Positions 25,142 through 33,155 of a stretch of DNA of 48,335 nt are shown in pieces. The position numbers and the translations under genes were made by a program. This DNA is from Bacteroidales bacterium (GTDB lineage Bacteria; Bacteroidota; Bacteroidia; Bacteroidales; FEN-979). Within the stretch, counting starts at the first letter, position 1, and each line of letters opens with the position of its first letter. Where the stretch lies: the NCBI GenBank assembly GCA_017882335.1, contig JADGPR010000017.1, positions 1-48,335 on the forward strand. The letters are read 5' to 3'. The notes below the pieces were generated by a model. That model had not been told where the DNA came from and ran no database searches. It saw nothing but the letters and a program-made list of their open reading frames with translations.

Positions 25142-26110
25142 TCACAGGCATTCCTCGATCATCCGCGTAAACAATTCCGTCATAGTCCATCCGTATGCGC
25201 AAGCCATTTTCGGTATGATACTTTGTTCGGATAATCCGGGAACAGTATTCACTTCGAGGAAATAAAATTCATAGTTGCTGTAGATGTAATCGAATCTGAC
25301 CACCCCCCGGCAATTCAATTTTTCATAAAGGTCGATGGAAATATTCCTGCATTTTTCAGAAATATCTTCCGGGATATCGGCAGGAACAACTTCCTGTGCA
25401 AGTCCTTCCTTGTATTTTGCTTCATAATCGAAGAAATCCGTTTTTGAAATGATTTCTGTCACGGGAAATGCGATCACCTTGCCTTCCGAACGGATCACGC
25501 CGCAAGTGAGCTCGCGTCCCTGGATAAAATCCTCTACGAGCACCTCTTCATCTTCCTGAAATGCTTTTTGCAGCGCTGCTTCCATGTCCTCCGCCTTGAT
25601 TACTTTCGACATTCCCACGCTGGAACCTCCGTTATTGGGTTTCACAAAGCATGGAAAAGCGATCTCTTCCCAAATGGCATAAACCGGATCCTGTGTATGT
25701 CGGTAAATATGAACCGAATTCGCGGTCCTGACACCCATGGAGGCAACGACTTTCTTGCAGAAACTCTTGTTGAATGTCAATGCGGAAGTTGTGACACCGC
25801 TGGAGGTATAGGGAATTCCCATCATATCGAAGTATCCCTGAATCTTTCCGTCTTCTCCGGGCGTACCATGGATCGCATTGAAAACAACATCAAACCGTAC
25901 CGTTTGTCCATCGAGGAGGAGGGTGAAATGATCTTTATCCACCGGAGCCTCTTTTCCATCCATCCTGCAAACCCAGCCTTGCTTGCTGACACCAACCAGG
26001 AAGGGAGTAAATTTCTTCCTGTCGAGATGATGAAAAACCTGTCCTGCGCTTTTCACAGAAACATCATATTCGCCGGAATCTCCTCCGCATACAATGGCAA
26101 CATTCAGCAT
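25142..26110 (-). CDS. ddl: D-alanine--D-alanine ligase
   Basis: 322 aa from the ATG at 26110. The longer frame to 26185 adds 25 residues with no homologous look and would run into the promoter at 26134-26165. The N-terminal domain has VAIVCGGDSGEYDVSVKSAG, and the centre IHGTPGEDGKIQGYFDMMGI with PYTSSGV. ATP-grasp motifs are FPCFVKPNNGGSSVGMSKV and FYFLEVNTVPGLSEQSIIP with the metal-binding Glu/Asn. It makes the D-Ala-D-Ala dipeptide for peptidoglycan. rdgB follows on the same strand. Confidence 0.95.
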   Translation of the reverse strand: MLNVAIVCGGDSGEYDVSVKSAGQVFHHLDRKKFTPFLVGVSKQGWVCRMDGKEAPVDKDHFTLLLDGQTVRFDVVFNAIHGTPGEDGKIQGYFDMMGIPYTSSGVTTSALTFNKSFCKKVVASMGVRTANSVHIYRHTQDPVYAIWEEIAFPCFVKPNNGGSSVGMSKVIKAEDMEAALQKAFQEDEEVLVEDFIQGRELTCGVIRSEGKVIAFPVTEIISKTDFFDYEAKYKEGLAQEVVPADIPEDISEKCRNISIDLYEKLNCRGVVRFDYIYSNYEFYFLEVNTVPGLSEQSIIPKMACAYGWTMTELFTRMIEECL

Positions 26111-26133
26111 AGGTAATGTGGTTTTGAACGGAA

Positions 26134-26165
26134 CAAAAGTAGGATAAAATTGATGACTTTTCAAA
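26134..26165 (-). promoter_or_regulatory. ddl-rdgB promoter
   Basis: On the minus strand TTTG (26165-26162), 20 bases, TACTTTTG (26141-26134), an almost ideal Bacteroidota promoter. It lies 23 bases before the ATG at 26110 and supports that start. Confidence 0.65.
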
Positions 26166-26353
26166 CGAAAAGGAACTTGTTTCAAGGATGAAGCAGATCG
26201 GAACCGATATTATTGCCCGGATGTTATGTATGTTATGTACAAGCGGATAAATGACATAAAATTGAAAGCAGACTTTGACATCTCAGGATACTCACTACAA
26301 AATGACAAATTACAGTCAGAAAAAGCCAATCTTGCTTACCCATAATCTTTTTA

Positions 26354-26384
26354 TTTGCAGATTAAAAATCTTTGTTTATTTTTG
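26354..26384 (+). promoter_or_regulatory. Promoter of the toxin-antitoxin operon
   Basis: TTTG (26354-26357), exactly 19 bases, TATTTTTG (26377-26384): a perfect match to the Bacteroidota consensus, 28 bases before the antitoxin start at 26413. The 26166-26353 stretch upstream holds no gene I can support. Confidence 0.7.
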
Positions 26385-26412
26385 TTTTAGAAAATCATTA
26401 AACTACTTATAC

Positions 26413-26634
26413 ATGAAAACAGTTATTGTAAATATTCCTGAAAAAAAAGAATTTTTCTTTTTGTCTTTATTGAAAGAATTTCGATTCAGATCACGGGTAT
26501 TGACCGATGAAGAAAGAGAAGAAATGGCTATTGCCAAATGGATTGATGAAGGTATGGAAAGCGAAGATGTTTCAGAAGAAGTTGTTTATAAAACATTAAG
26601 AAAACGTGGAGTTAAGATACAAAGGGCAGTTTAA
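26413..26634 (+). CDS. Antitoxin-like small protein of a type II toxin-antitoxin pair
   Basis: 73 aa from the ATG at 26413; a longer frame from 26275 has no support because the promoter lies inside it. The N-terminus MKTVIVNIPEKKEFFFLSLL followed by a charged segment (LTDEEREEMAIAKWIDEGME) and VSEEVVYKTLRKRG resembles antitoxins found before RelE/ParE toxins in Bacteroidota. It would bind and neutralise the downstream toxin and may autoregulate the operon. Its end overlaps the toxin start by 29 bases. The stretch is clearly AT-richer than its surroundings, consistent with transfer. Confidence 0.72.
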   Translation: MKTVIVNIPEKKEFFFLSLLKEFRFRSRVLTDEEREEMAIAKWIDEGMESEDVSEEVVYKTLRKRGVKIQRAV

Positions 26635-26872
26635 CAGGGATATTGATATCAGCAACACCATTATTCTTATGGCTGTGAAGGATGCTATTCTGAATGTTAA
26701 AAACGCAGCCGGCATAAATAAAATTCATAATTTGAAAAAGCTTAGAAAATATACGGCTCATTACCGGATAAAAATAGATGAAAATTACAGAATTGGTTTA
26801 ATAATACGACAGAATACTGTTTGGCTTTCACGATTTGGTCATAGAAATAACTTTTACAAATATTTCCCATAA
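26606..26872 (+). CDS. RelE/ParE-family toxin
   Basis: 88 aa from a GTG at 26606 that lies inside the antitoxin gene. The sequence matches the small RelE fold: N-terminal helix region, INKIHNLKKLRKYTAHYRIK, then DENYRIGLIIRQNTVWLSRFGHRNNFYKYFP with the conserved Arg and the usual basic, aromatic end. RelE-type toxins cleave mRNA on the ribosome, while ParE types hit gyrase; which applies cannot be read here. The overlap with the antitoxin gene implies coupled translation. Confidence 0.82.
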   Translation: MELRYKGQFNRDIDISNTIILMAVKDAILNVKNAAGINKIHNLKKLRKYTAHYRIKIDENYRIGLIIRQNTVWLSRFGHRNNFYKYFP

Positions 26873-26874
26873 TC

Positions 26875-27090
26875 ATGTTAAAATATTTGATCATTTTTGA
26901 AAAAACAGAAACAGGTTTTAGCGCCTATGTTCCTGACTTACGCGGTTGCATTGCAACAGGAAGGACAAAAGCTATCGTTGAAAAAAATATTTTAGATGCT
27001 ATTCGTTTTCATTTGGATCGCATGAAAGAAGAGAAAATAAAATTTCCATTAAACAGAACAGATGCAGAAACATTTGTTTTTGCAGTTTAA
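26875..27090 (+). CDS. HicB-like protein without a HicA partner
   Basis: 71 aa starting two bases after the toxin stop. It has the HicB partial RNase-H fold signature: LIIFEKTETGFSAYVPDLRG, then C-IATGRTKAIVEKNILDAI and FHLDRMKEEK. HicB normally pairs with the HicA toxin, but no HicA-like frame is found on either side. It lacks a clear C-terminal DNA-binding domain. It may be a recruited second antitoxin of the RelE operon or an orphan. AT-rich like its two neighbours. Confidence 0.8.
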   Translation: MLKYLIIFEKTETGFSAYVPDLRGCIATGRTKAIVEKNILDAIRFHLDRMKEEKIKFPLNRTDAETFVFAV

Positions 27091-27109
27091 TTTCTTACAG
27101 GCAAACATC

Positions 27110-27165
27110 CTCCGACCTCCATCCTCCATCTTCCATCTTCTGACCTCTGACTTCCGACCTCCGAC
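27110..27165. repeat. 7-bp tandem array (ctccgac and variants), eight units
   Basis: Eight consecutive 7-mers of the pattern YTCYRWC: ctccgac, ctccatc twice, ttccatc, ttctgac, ctctgac, ttccgac, ctccgac. It begins 20 bases after the HicB-like stop. Period 7 without any sequence similarity to the other arrays of the window. Confidence 0.75.
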
Positions 27166-27185
27166 CTCACTTTTCCCTCCCAGTG

Positions 27186-27217
27186 TTTGTGAATCTGACA
27201 AAATTCATGTAGGTTTG
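27186..27217 (+). promoter_or_regulatory. Candidate promoter upstream of the PASTA gene
   Basis: TTTG (27186-27189), 20 bases, TAGGTTTG (27210-27217). It matches the consensus but is about 200 bases before the start at 27419, so the message would carry the palindromic element at 27249-27399 in its leader. Confidence 0.45.
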
Positions 27218-27248
27218 TAAAGAAATACAATAAAGCAAAGGTTTTCCG

Positions 27249-27399
27249 GTTATACTTCGACTATTTGAGTTGGCGATATTTCGACAGGCTCAATATTCTA
27301 ATCTGCAAACTCAAACGCTCAGTATAACTGAATCTACACTTCGGCATGGCTCAATGAAAAAGCATTTTTGCTTTCGCAAACCTGCCAAGATTCAGTATA
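27249..27399. repeat. Nested palindromic intergenic element
   Basis: Two imperfect inverted pairs occur: 27249-27272 with 27306-27328 (GTTATACTTCGAC... against ...CGCTCAGTATAAC), and 27323-27335 with 27388-27399 (TATAACTGAATCT against AGATTCAGTATA). A perfect small hairpin sits inside the second (27359-27374, AAAGCA/TGCTTT, loop of four T). No ORF is present. It could be a MITE-like element or a structured leader of the PASTA gene. Confidence 0.5.
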
Positions 27400-27418
27400 A
27401 TTAAACAAAAACGGAAGG

Positions 27419-28012
27419 ATGGGTTTTTTCCGCTTTTTATGCTCAAAGAGATTTCTCAAGCATCTTTTGGGAATGATCGTAATGGTAAGTACACTGGTAT
27501 GGGTCGTACTGTTCACATTAAGGGTTTATACCCAGCATGGAACCTATTATATCGTTCCGGATTATACAGGGAAGACGATCGATGAGGTTATGGCCGGAAA
27601 TGAATCATCAAAATTTGATTTTGTGGTGATCGATTCCGTGTTTGATTTGAAAAAAAACAAAGGGACTGTTCTGCACCAGGATCCTTATCCCGATTCGAAA
27701 GTAAAGGAAAACAGGAAGATTTACCTGACCATCGTTTCCTTCACCCCCGAAAAAACCAGCATGCCCGACCTGAAATTCCTTACATTGCGCCAGGCCATCA
27801 ATACGCTGGAAAGTTGCGGGCTGAAAACAGGAAAGATCTTGTACATTCCTGCATTTGATGCCGATGCAGTTCAGCAGCAGCGGTACGACGGCAGAGTGAT
27901 CGCAGCAGGAACGCATCTCGACAAAGGATCGTTGATCGACCTTACTGTGGGAATGGGATCAAGAGGCCAGGCCGAGATCAACGAGCCGAAGGTGGAACAG
28001 GACTCTATGTAG
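27419..28012 (+). CDS. PASTA-domain membrane protein
   Basis: 197 aa. A short basic cytoplasmic N-terminus and one transmembrane helix (about 17-38, LLGMIVMVSTLVWVVLFTL) are followed by PASTA repeats: YYIVPDYTGKTIDEVMAGNE (about 47-110), then MPDLKFLTLRQAINTLESCG with LKTGKI (about 115-185). PASTA domains bind muropeptides or beta-lactams in kinases and PBPs; this one is a stand-alone form without a kinase. It is probably in the inner membrane with the repeats outside. The stop codon forms part of the 8-bp array that follows. Confidence 0.88.
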   Translation: MGFFRFLCSKRFLKHLLGMIVMVSTLVWVVLFTLRVYTQHGTYYIVPDYTGKTIDEVMAGNESSKFDFVVIDSVFDLKKNKGTVLHQDPYPDSKVKENRKIYLTIVSFTPEKTSMPDLKFLTLRQAINTLESCGLKTGKILYIPAFDADAVQQQRYDGRVIAAGTHLDKGSLIDLTVGMGSRGQAEINEPKVEQDSM

Positions 28013-28050
28013 CTTGCGAGTTGGTGAGCTTGCGAGTTGGTGAGTTAAAG
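28011..28050. repeat. 8-bp array with 16-bp superunit overlapping the PASTA stop codon
   Basis: agcttgcg, agttggtg, agcttgcg, agttggtg, then a partial unit. The first two bases are the AG of the TAG stop at 28010-28012. Same 8-mer family as at 23481, 31970 and 39071. Confidence 0.78.
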
Positions 28051-28067
28051 CGTAAATAAAAAAAATC

Positions 28068-28088
28068 ATTCGTAATTCGTAATTCGTA
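28068..28088. repeat. 7-bp array (attcgta x3) before the T9SS gene
   Basis: Three perfect units plus a partial one, ending 11 bases before the ATG at 28100. The same array is found before mqnD at 39165-39185. Confidence 0.75.
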
Positions 28089-28099
28089 ATTAATCTGTA

Positions 28100-30064
28100 A
28101 TGCGGTCTCTATACATAATCATATTTCTCTTCCTTTGTGGTGGTCTTTTCTCACAGGAAGTAGTAACGGGGTTGCAGTTCAACCCGGTTGTCAAAGCGCA
28201 ATTCCTGAAAGATAAAATGCTAAAATCGGGAAATGGTGAAGATACTATCCCCATTACTTTGCCATTTTTCGATGATTTTTCATCCAACAGCGTTTTCCCT
28301 TCCTCCCTTCGCTGGATCGACCGTTATGGGTTTGTCAATAACGATTACGCTAAGTATTATCCTATCGACCGTGGCGTTGTTACACTGGATGCGATCAACG
28401 ATACCGGTTCGATGTACCCGAATGCAGTTGGCGGCCCAGATGCATTCATAGCCGACCACCTGACTTCACGATACCTTCGACTGGATTCAGCTTTTTCTCC
28501 TGTACCCAGGTCATTAAGCCCTTCCGATTCAGTTTACCTGAGTTTTTATTATCAACCTCAGGGATGGGGATTACCTCCGCATGCTTCCGATTCCCTGGTA
28601 CTCCAGTTCTTGCTGGAACCCAAACACGACAGTTTTTCACCTGTCGATACGACCCACATCGCCGACCGATGGAGGCATATCTGGTCTTCAAGGGGCATGG
28701 CATGGGACTCAATCCCCACACCGAATGACCATTATTTTATCAGGGTAATGATTCCCATCACGGATACAACCTTCTTCAAAAAGAAATTCCGGATTCAGTT
28801 TTATAATTATGTCAGCCTGGCAAGCAGCGGACAGCCCAGCTGGCAAAGCAACTGCAGTCAATGGAACATTGACCAGATTTACCTGAATTATGGGCGAAAC
28901 CTGCATGATACGATCCACCGGGAGATCCGGTTTGTCGAACGGCCTCCTTCCCTACTGAAGTATTATCAGTCGATGCCCTATACCCAGTTCAGCAACAATC
29001 CATCTAATGAAATGATTGATTCGTTGTCGATGGTCCTGACCAACCGTGATCTGATCGCGCACAGTGTAAAATATTCTTACCTTGTGACGCAGCCCGGAGG
29101 AAATTTCACCAAAAGCTACGAGACCCCTTCTATCAACCTGTTACCCTATAATCAGTATGCCTCTGGATATGTAACACATCCGCCGGTTGCCTTCACCTTC
29201 CCGATTTCCTCAGCCGACAGTGGCCTGTTCGAGGTAAAATACGTGGTGCGCGATCTTATCCCGGGATCAACACTGGCCGACACCATCATCGGTTATCAGA
29301 AGTTTTATAATTATTATGCTTACGATGACGGCACGCCGGAAGCCGGTTATGGCCTCAAGGGGACCGGTGCACAGATGGCATACCGGTTCAAACTGAACAA
29401 ATCTCCCGATACCCTCAGGGCCATACGTATTTATTTCAATCATGTCCTTGATAAAAGTAATATCCAGTTTTTCTACCTAACCGTTTGGAACGATAACAGC
29501 GGATTCCCTGGTGATACCATCTATTCCAGTCTTGTGTTACCCCAATATTCCGATACTCTCAACAAATTTACCCAGTATCTTCTTGAGAAGCCTGTAAGGA
29601 TCAGCAGTACATTTTACATAGGAACGGTTCAAACCACTGATGACAATCTCAACATAGGCTTCGATACAAATGATAACTCGACGGCCAATCTATTTTACAA
29701 TGTAACGGGGTCATGGATCGCTTCCTCAACCCCAATTACAGGTGCTCCGATGGTCAGGCCTGTTATCGGCAAGCCACTTCCTCTCGGGATCGCAAATGTA
29801 ACATCGGGAAAAGGGAGCATGAAAGTCTACCCGAATCCCTGCTCCACAGGAAAGGTCAATATTACCATCGATGAATCAGAGACTCTGAAAAACAAAGAAA
29901 ACTGGTCAATATCCATCTCCGGGTTGACCGGGCAATGGCTTTATCATTCTCAGGAAAGCGATGTCGTGGATGTTTCTGGGCTTCCTTCAGGGATTTACAT
30001 TATCGAAGCTCGAAACACAAAGACATTACAGCATTTAGTCTCCAAGTTGGTCATCATGAAATGA
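28100..30064 (+). CDS. Large secreted protein with T9SS sorting domain
   Basis: 654 aa. A signal peptide (about 1-19, GGLFSQ) is followed by beta-rich sequence with aromatic and Ser/Asp-Thr turns and no recognised catalytic motif. The first 200 residues hold FFDDFSSNSVFPSSLRWIDR and SVYLSFYYQPQGWG, typical of the lectin-like jelly-roll domains found at the start of many T9SS surface proteins. The end (about 575-654) is a T9SS type A domain with MKVYPNPCSTGKVNI and DVSGLPSGIYIIEARN. Function unknown. Expected on the cell surface or released. Confidence 0.88.
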   Translation: MRSLYIIIFLFLCGGLFSQEVVTGLQFNPVVKAQFLKDKMLKSGNGEDTIPITLPFFDDFSSNSVFPSSLRWIDRYGFVNNDYAKYYPIDRGVVTLDAINDTGSMYPNAVGGPDAFIADHLTSRYLRLDSAFSPVPRSLSPSDSVYLSFYYQPQGWGLPPHASDSLVLQFLLEPKHDSFSPVDTTHIADRWRHIWSSRGMAWDSIPTPNDHYFIRVMIPITDTTFFKKKFRIQFYNYVSLASSGQPSWQSNCSQWNIDQIYLNYGRNLHDTIHREIRFVERPPSLLKYYQSMPYTQFSNNPSNEMIDSLSMVLTNRDLIAHSVKYSYLVTQPGGNFTKSYETPSINLLPYNQYASGYVTHPPVAFTFPISSADSGLFEVKYVVRDLIPGSTLADTIIGYQKFYNYYAYDDGTPEAGYGLKGTGAQMAYRFKLNKSPDTLRAIRIYFNHVLDKSNIQFFYLTVWNDNSGFPGDTIYSSLVLPQYSDTLNKFTQYLLEKPVRISSTFYIGTVQTTDDNLNIGFDTNDNSTANLFYNVTGSWIASSTPITGAPMVRPVIGKPLPLGIANVTSGKGSMKVYPNPCSTGKVNITIDESETLKNKENWSISISGLTGQWLYHSQESDVVDVSGLPSGIYIIEARNTKTLQHLVSKLVIMK

Positions 30065-30092
30065 TCCTTCTTTTTTCAACTATTTTCCGATC

Positions 30093-31133
30093 ATGACGGC
30101 AAACAGCATAACTGCAGACGAGAACACTGAATTGTACGAACACTTCCGATTTGTGGTCGATAAAGGGCAAAGCCTTCTCCGTATCGATAAATATCTTTCC
30201 GACAAAATCGAGAATGCATCACGGACCCGTATCCAGAACGCCGCACATGCAGGAAGCATCCTTGTGAATGAAACGGTGATCAAACCAAATTACAAGGTCA
30301 AACCGGGAGATGTGATCAGCATTGTACTTCCTCATCCTCCAAGAGATTCTGAAATCTATCCGGAAAATATCCCGTTTACTATCCTTTATGAAGACCCGGA
30401 TATCGTGGTGATCAACAAAGAAGCCGGGATGGTAGTCCACCCGGGTCACGGCAACTTTACCGGCACCTTACAGAATGCCCTGTTGTATCATTTCCAGGAG
30501 ACCAGTAAAGATGAACCTGAACCAAAGGTTTACCTCGTTCACAGGATCGACAAAGACACCTCCGGGATCCTCCTGGTAGCTAAAAATGAAATAGCACAGA
30601 TCCGCCTGGCCAAACAGTTTTTCGAGCATACCATCGACCGTAAATACATCGCGCTTGTTTGGGGCAACCTGCGCGAAAATGAAGGAACGATCTCCGGCTT
30701 CATCGCACGCGATCCCCGCGACAGGCTGGTGATGAAGATTTACGAGGAGGAAGAGAAAGGCCGGAATTCCGTAACACATTACAAAGTGATCGAGCGGTTC
30801 GGATATGTAACCCTTGTGGAGTGTGTGCTGGAAACCGGACGTACACACCAGATTCGTGCACATTTCAAGCACATCGGCCATCCCTTGTTTAATGACGAAA
30901 AATATGGAGGTAATGAGATCCTGAAAGGGACTACCTTCACAAAATACAAGCAGTTTATCCTGAATTGCTTTAAACTGATGCCCCGCCAGGCTTTGCATGC
31001 AAAGTCACTAGGATTCGTTCATCCGTCAACACGAAAATATATTTTTTTCGACAGTGAAACCCCGGATGACCTGAAAGCGGTAATTGAAAAATGGAGAACT
31101 TACAGCGTGCACAAGGCGTTAGAAGAAGAGTGA
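30093..31133 (+). CDS. RluA-family 23S rRNA pseudouridine synthase
   Basis: 346 aa. The N-terminal S4 RNA-binding domain is at about 26-85 (LLRIDKYLSDKIENASRTRI, then AAHAGSILVNE). The catalytic domain has INKEAGMVVHPGHGNFTGTL and HRIDKDTSGILLVAKN with catalytic Asp D153, followed by LETGRTHQIRAHFKHIGHPL. Length and the S4 domain favour an RluD-type enzyme, which modifies uridines in helix 69 of 23S rRNA. Its stop codon lies inside a 7-bp tandem array. Confidence 0.93.
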   Translation: MTANSITADENTELYEHFRFVVDKGQSLLRIDKYLSDKIENASRTRIQNAAHAGSILVNETVIKPNYKVKPGDVISIVLPHPPRDSEIYPENIPFTILYEDPDIVVINKEAGMVVHPGHGNFTGTLQNALLYHFQETSKDEPEPKVYLVHRIDKDTSGILLVAKNEIAQIRLAKQFFEHTIDRKYIALVWGNLRENEGTISGFIARDPRDRLVMKIYEEEEKGRNSVTHYKVIERFGYVTLVECVLETGRTHQIRAHFKHIGHPLFNDEKYGGNEILKGTTFTKYKQFILNCFKLMPRQALHAKSLGFVHPSTRKYIFFDSETPDDLKAVIEKWRTYSVHKALEEE

Positions 31134-31155
31134 AGAGTGAAGAGTGAAGAGTGAA
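31128..31155. repeat. 7-bp array (gagtgaa x4) containing the pseudouridine synthase stop codon
   Basis: Four perfect units. The last Glu codon and the TGA stop at 31131-31133 are the first unit; the reading frame ends because the array supplies the stop. Confidence 0.8.
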
Positions 31156-31176
31156 ATAAAATAAAAATACCATAAA

Positions 31177-31189
31177 ACCCCGCAGGGGT
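31177..31189. repeat. Short palindrome ACCCC-GCA-GGGGT
   Basis: A five-pair perfect stem with a three-base loop, 40 bases before the acyltransferase start. The flanking phrase ...ccccgcaggggtgacatt recurs, from memory, as an intergenic repeat in Bacteroidota genomes. Function unknown. Confidence 0.45.
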
Positions 31190-31228
31190 GACATTATTCT
31201 AGCAAATAGCAAAAAATGAAAAATAAAA

Positions 31229-31984
31229 ATGGAGAGAAGAAGTAAAACGGGATTTATGGATTTCCTGGCATCTTGCTATTTCTGGTTTACCCTGTTTTTT
31301 ATTTCAGCCCTCCTTTTTCCAGTTACATTTCTGATCTGGCTTCTTACCGTTCTTTTCGACAGAAGACGTTTCATCCTTCATAAGGCTACATGCTGCTGGG
31401 CAGATCTTGTGCTGGGCATAAATCCTTACTGGAAGACCCGCGTTGAAGGAAGAAAGAAGATCGACCCCAAAACAACTTATGTGATGGTTTCAAATCACCA
31501 GTCAGGTACAGATATCCTGCTCCTGTTCAGGCTGTACCGACATTACAAATGGGTTGCGAAACAATCGCTTTTCTATTGGCCTTTTATCGGTTGGAACATG
31601 TGGCTGAACGGGTATATTTCAATTGCCAGGACACGGGGAAGAAGTAAGTTGATGATGATGGATAAAGCTGCCAATGCTGTCAGGGATGGGAATTCGGTCA
31701 TGTTATTCCCTGAAGGAACCCGTACCCGCGACGGAAACATCCAACCTTTTAAAACCGGCGCCTTCCGGCTTGCCCTTGATACGAAATCCCCGATCCTTCC
31801 GGTCGCTATCAAAGGAACCTACTTCGCCATCAATAAGAACAGCCTCCTGATCCATAAGAATTACAATATCAGGTTGGTCGTGTTGGATCCGATTCCCTAT
31901 GAGGAGATTGCACAACTGGATCCGAAGGAGATTGCAACGAAGGTGCATGATCTTATACGGGAAGAACTCGAGTTGGCGAACTAG
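31229..31984 (+). CDS. plsC: 1-acyl-sn-glycerol-3-phosphate acyltransferase
   Basis: 251 aa. A hydrophobic N-terminal membrane segment (about 12-45) is followed by the acyltransferase motifs: VSNHQSGTDILLLF with HX4D (motif I), GYISIARTRGRSKL (motif II), and LFPEGTRTRDGNIQPFKTGAF with the phosphate-binding EGTR (motif III), then PILPVAIKGTY (motif IV). It converts lysophosphatidic acid to phosphatidic acid at the inner membrane. The last codons (ELAN, then TAG) are made by the 8-bp repeat array that follows. Confidence 0.93.
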   Translation: MERRSKTGFMDFLASCYFWFTLFFISALLFPVTFLIWLLTVLFDRRRFILHKATCCWADLVLGINPYWKTRVEGRKKIDPKTTYVMVSNHQSGTDILLLFRLYRHYKWVAKQSLFYWPFIGWNMWLNGYISIARTRGRSKLMMMDKAANAVRDGNSVMLFPEGTRTRDGNIQPFKTGAFRLALDTKSPILPVAIKGTYFAINKNSLLIHKNYNIRLVVLDPIPYEEIAQLDPKEIATKVHDLIREELELAN

Positions 31985-32039
31985 TGAATTGGCGAACTGG
32001 CGAGTTAATTATCAATTGTTCATTATCAATTATCAATTG
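31970..32039. repeat. 8-bp array spanning the plsC stop and an adjoining 7/8-bp array spanning the mqnE stop
   Basis: gagttggc, gaactagt, gaattggc, gaactggc (31970-32001) encode the last four residues and stop of plsC. They are followed by an AT-rich ttatcaat-type repeat (32007-32039). The last Asn codon and TGA stop of the convergent mqnE gene lie in that second array. Both convergent genes therefore end in repeat DNA. Confidence 0.78.
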
Positions 32040-33151
32040 CCTAATGCCTTATAAAGCGAATCCCGTTCAACCGGATTTCTTTTTGCATCGAGGATCAATG
32101 ATTTCATCTCTGAAACCGTCATCCAGGGGTTCTGTTCGGATGCCCCGGCCAGGGAATAGATGCGGGTGGTATCGTTGATGGTGCCGTCCATGTCATCGAC
32201 GCCGAATGAGAGTGAAAGTTGGGCAAGAGGTTTTCCGATCATCGGCCAGTAGCCTTTCAGATGCGGAAAGTTATCCAGGAAGATGCGGGCAACGGCATAG
32301 TTCTTCATGTCCTCGATCACGGTAGTTTCACTGATCCCCGATAATTCATTGTTGCTGTTCCTGAATTTCAGCGGGATGAAAGCATTGAAACCTCCATAGC
32401 GGTCCTGGGAATCCCGCAACAAGGACATATGTTTGATCCGGTGACCGTAATTTTCAATATGCCCGTATAGCATGGTTGCATTCGAGGTGATTCCCATCCG
32501 GTGCGCAGTTTCATGAATTTCCAGCCAGTTTTCCGATGAAGCTTTGGTTGCACAGATCTCCTGCCGTATCTTTTCATCAAAGATCTCGGCGCCGCCGCCC
32601 GGTATGGAATCCAGTCCTGCAGCCTGGAGAAACTTCAATCCCTGTTCATAACTGATCCGGGCTTTTTTGATGATGTATTCAAGTTCAACTGCGGATAATG
32701 CCTTGATGTGGAGGTCGGGCCGCAGGGATTTGATCTTCCGCAGAAGGCCTTCATAATAATAGATATCCTTTTCGGGATGAACGGCTCCTGTGATGTGGAC
32801 TTCCTTCACATTTTCATCCTGGCTCCTGACTGTTTCCAGCATCTCCTCCACCGTGAGATCCCATTTTCTTGGGCTGAAATGATGGGAATAGGAACAGAAT
32901 CTGCATTTGTTCACGCAGATGTTGGTTGGTTCAATGTGGAAATTTCGGATAAAAAAAACATCATTTGCATTGAGACGAACCCTCACATGTTCGGCAAGCA
33001 TTGCCAGGAAACCCAGTTCCCCTTTTTCATAAAGGAGGATTCCTTCCTCCGGAAGGATCCGTTCACCCGCAACAACCTTACATGCGATGTGCTTCAGAGG
33101 AGCCGGCACCCTCGACTGGAGCATGAACTGCTCAGTAAAAACACTTTCCAT
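32033..33151 (-). CDS. mqnE: Aminofutalosine synthase (radical SAM)
   Basis: 372 aa. The radical SAM cluster motif CX3CX2C is in TNICVNKCRFCSYSH (C79, C83, C86). It is followed by VKEVHITGAVHPEKDIYYYE and LDSIPGGGAEIFDEKIRQEI, typical of MqnE and the related MqnC/CofH group. It adds S-adenosyl-derived radical to 3-[(1-carboxyvinyl)oxy]benzoate to form aminofutalosine, an early step of the futalosine route to menaquinone. mqnB and mqnD are at 38.4 and 39.2 kb on the other strand. Its ATG lies four bases after the stop of the secreted protease gene, so it is probably read through from there. Confidence 0.92.
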   Translation of the reverse strand: MESVFTEQFMLQSRVPAPLKHIACKVVAGERILPEEGILLYEKGELGFLAMLAEHVRVRLNANDVFFIRNFHIEPTNICVNKCRFCSYSHHFSPRKWDLTVEEMLETVRSQDENVKEVHITGAVHPEKDIYYYEGLLRKIKSLRPDLHIKALSAVELEYIIKKARISYEQGLKFLQAAGLDSIPGGGAEIFDEKIRQEICATKASSENWLEIHETAHRMGITSNATMLYGHIENYGHRIKHMSLLRDSQDRYGGFNAFIPLKFRNSNNELSGISETTVIEDMKNYAVARIFLDNFPHLKGYWPMIGKPLAQLSLSFGVDDMDGTINDTTRIYSLAGASEQNPWMTVSEMKSLILDAKRNPVERDSLYKALGN

Positions 33152-33155
33152 CCGG

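Noticed and set aside
26111-26412. Longer N-terminal forms of ddl and of the antitoxin
   Set aside because: Consensus promoters lie inside these extensions, and the shorter ATG starts fit the families.
27110-27165. CRISPR array
   Set aside because: Units are 7 bp in direct tandem without spacers, and no cas genes are present; the same applies to the 8-bp arrays.
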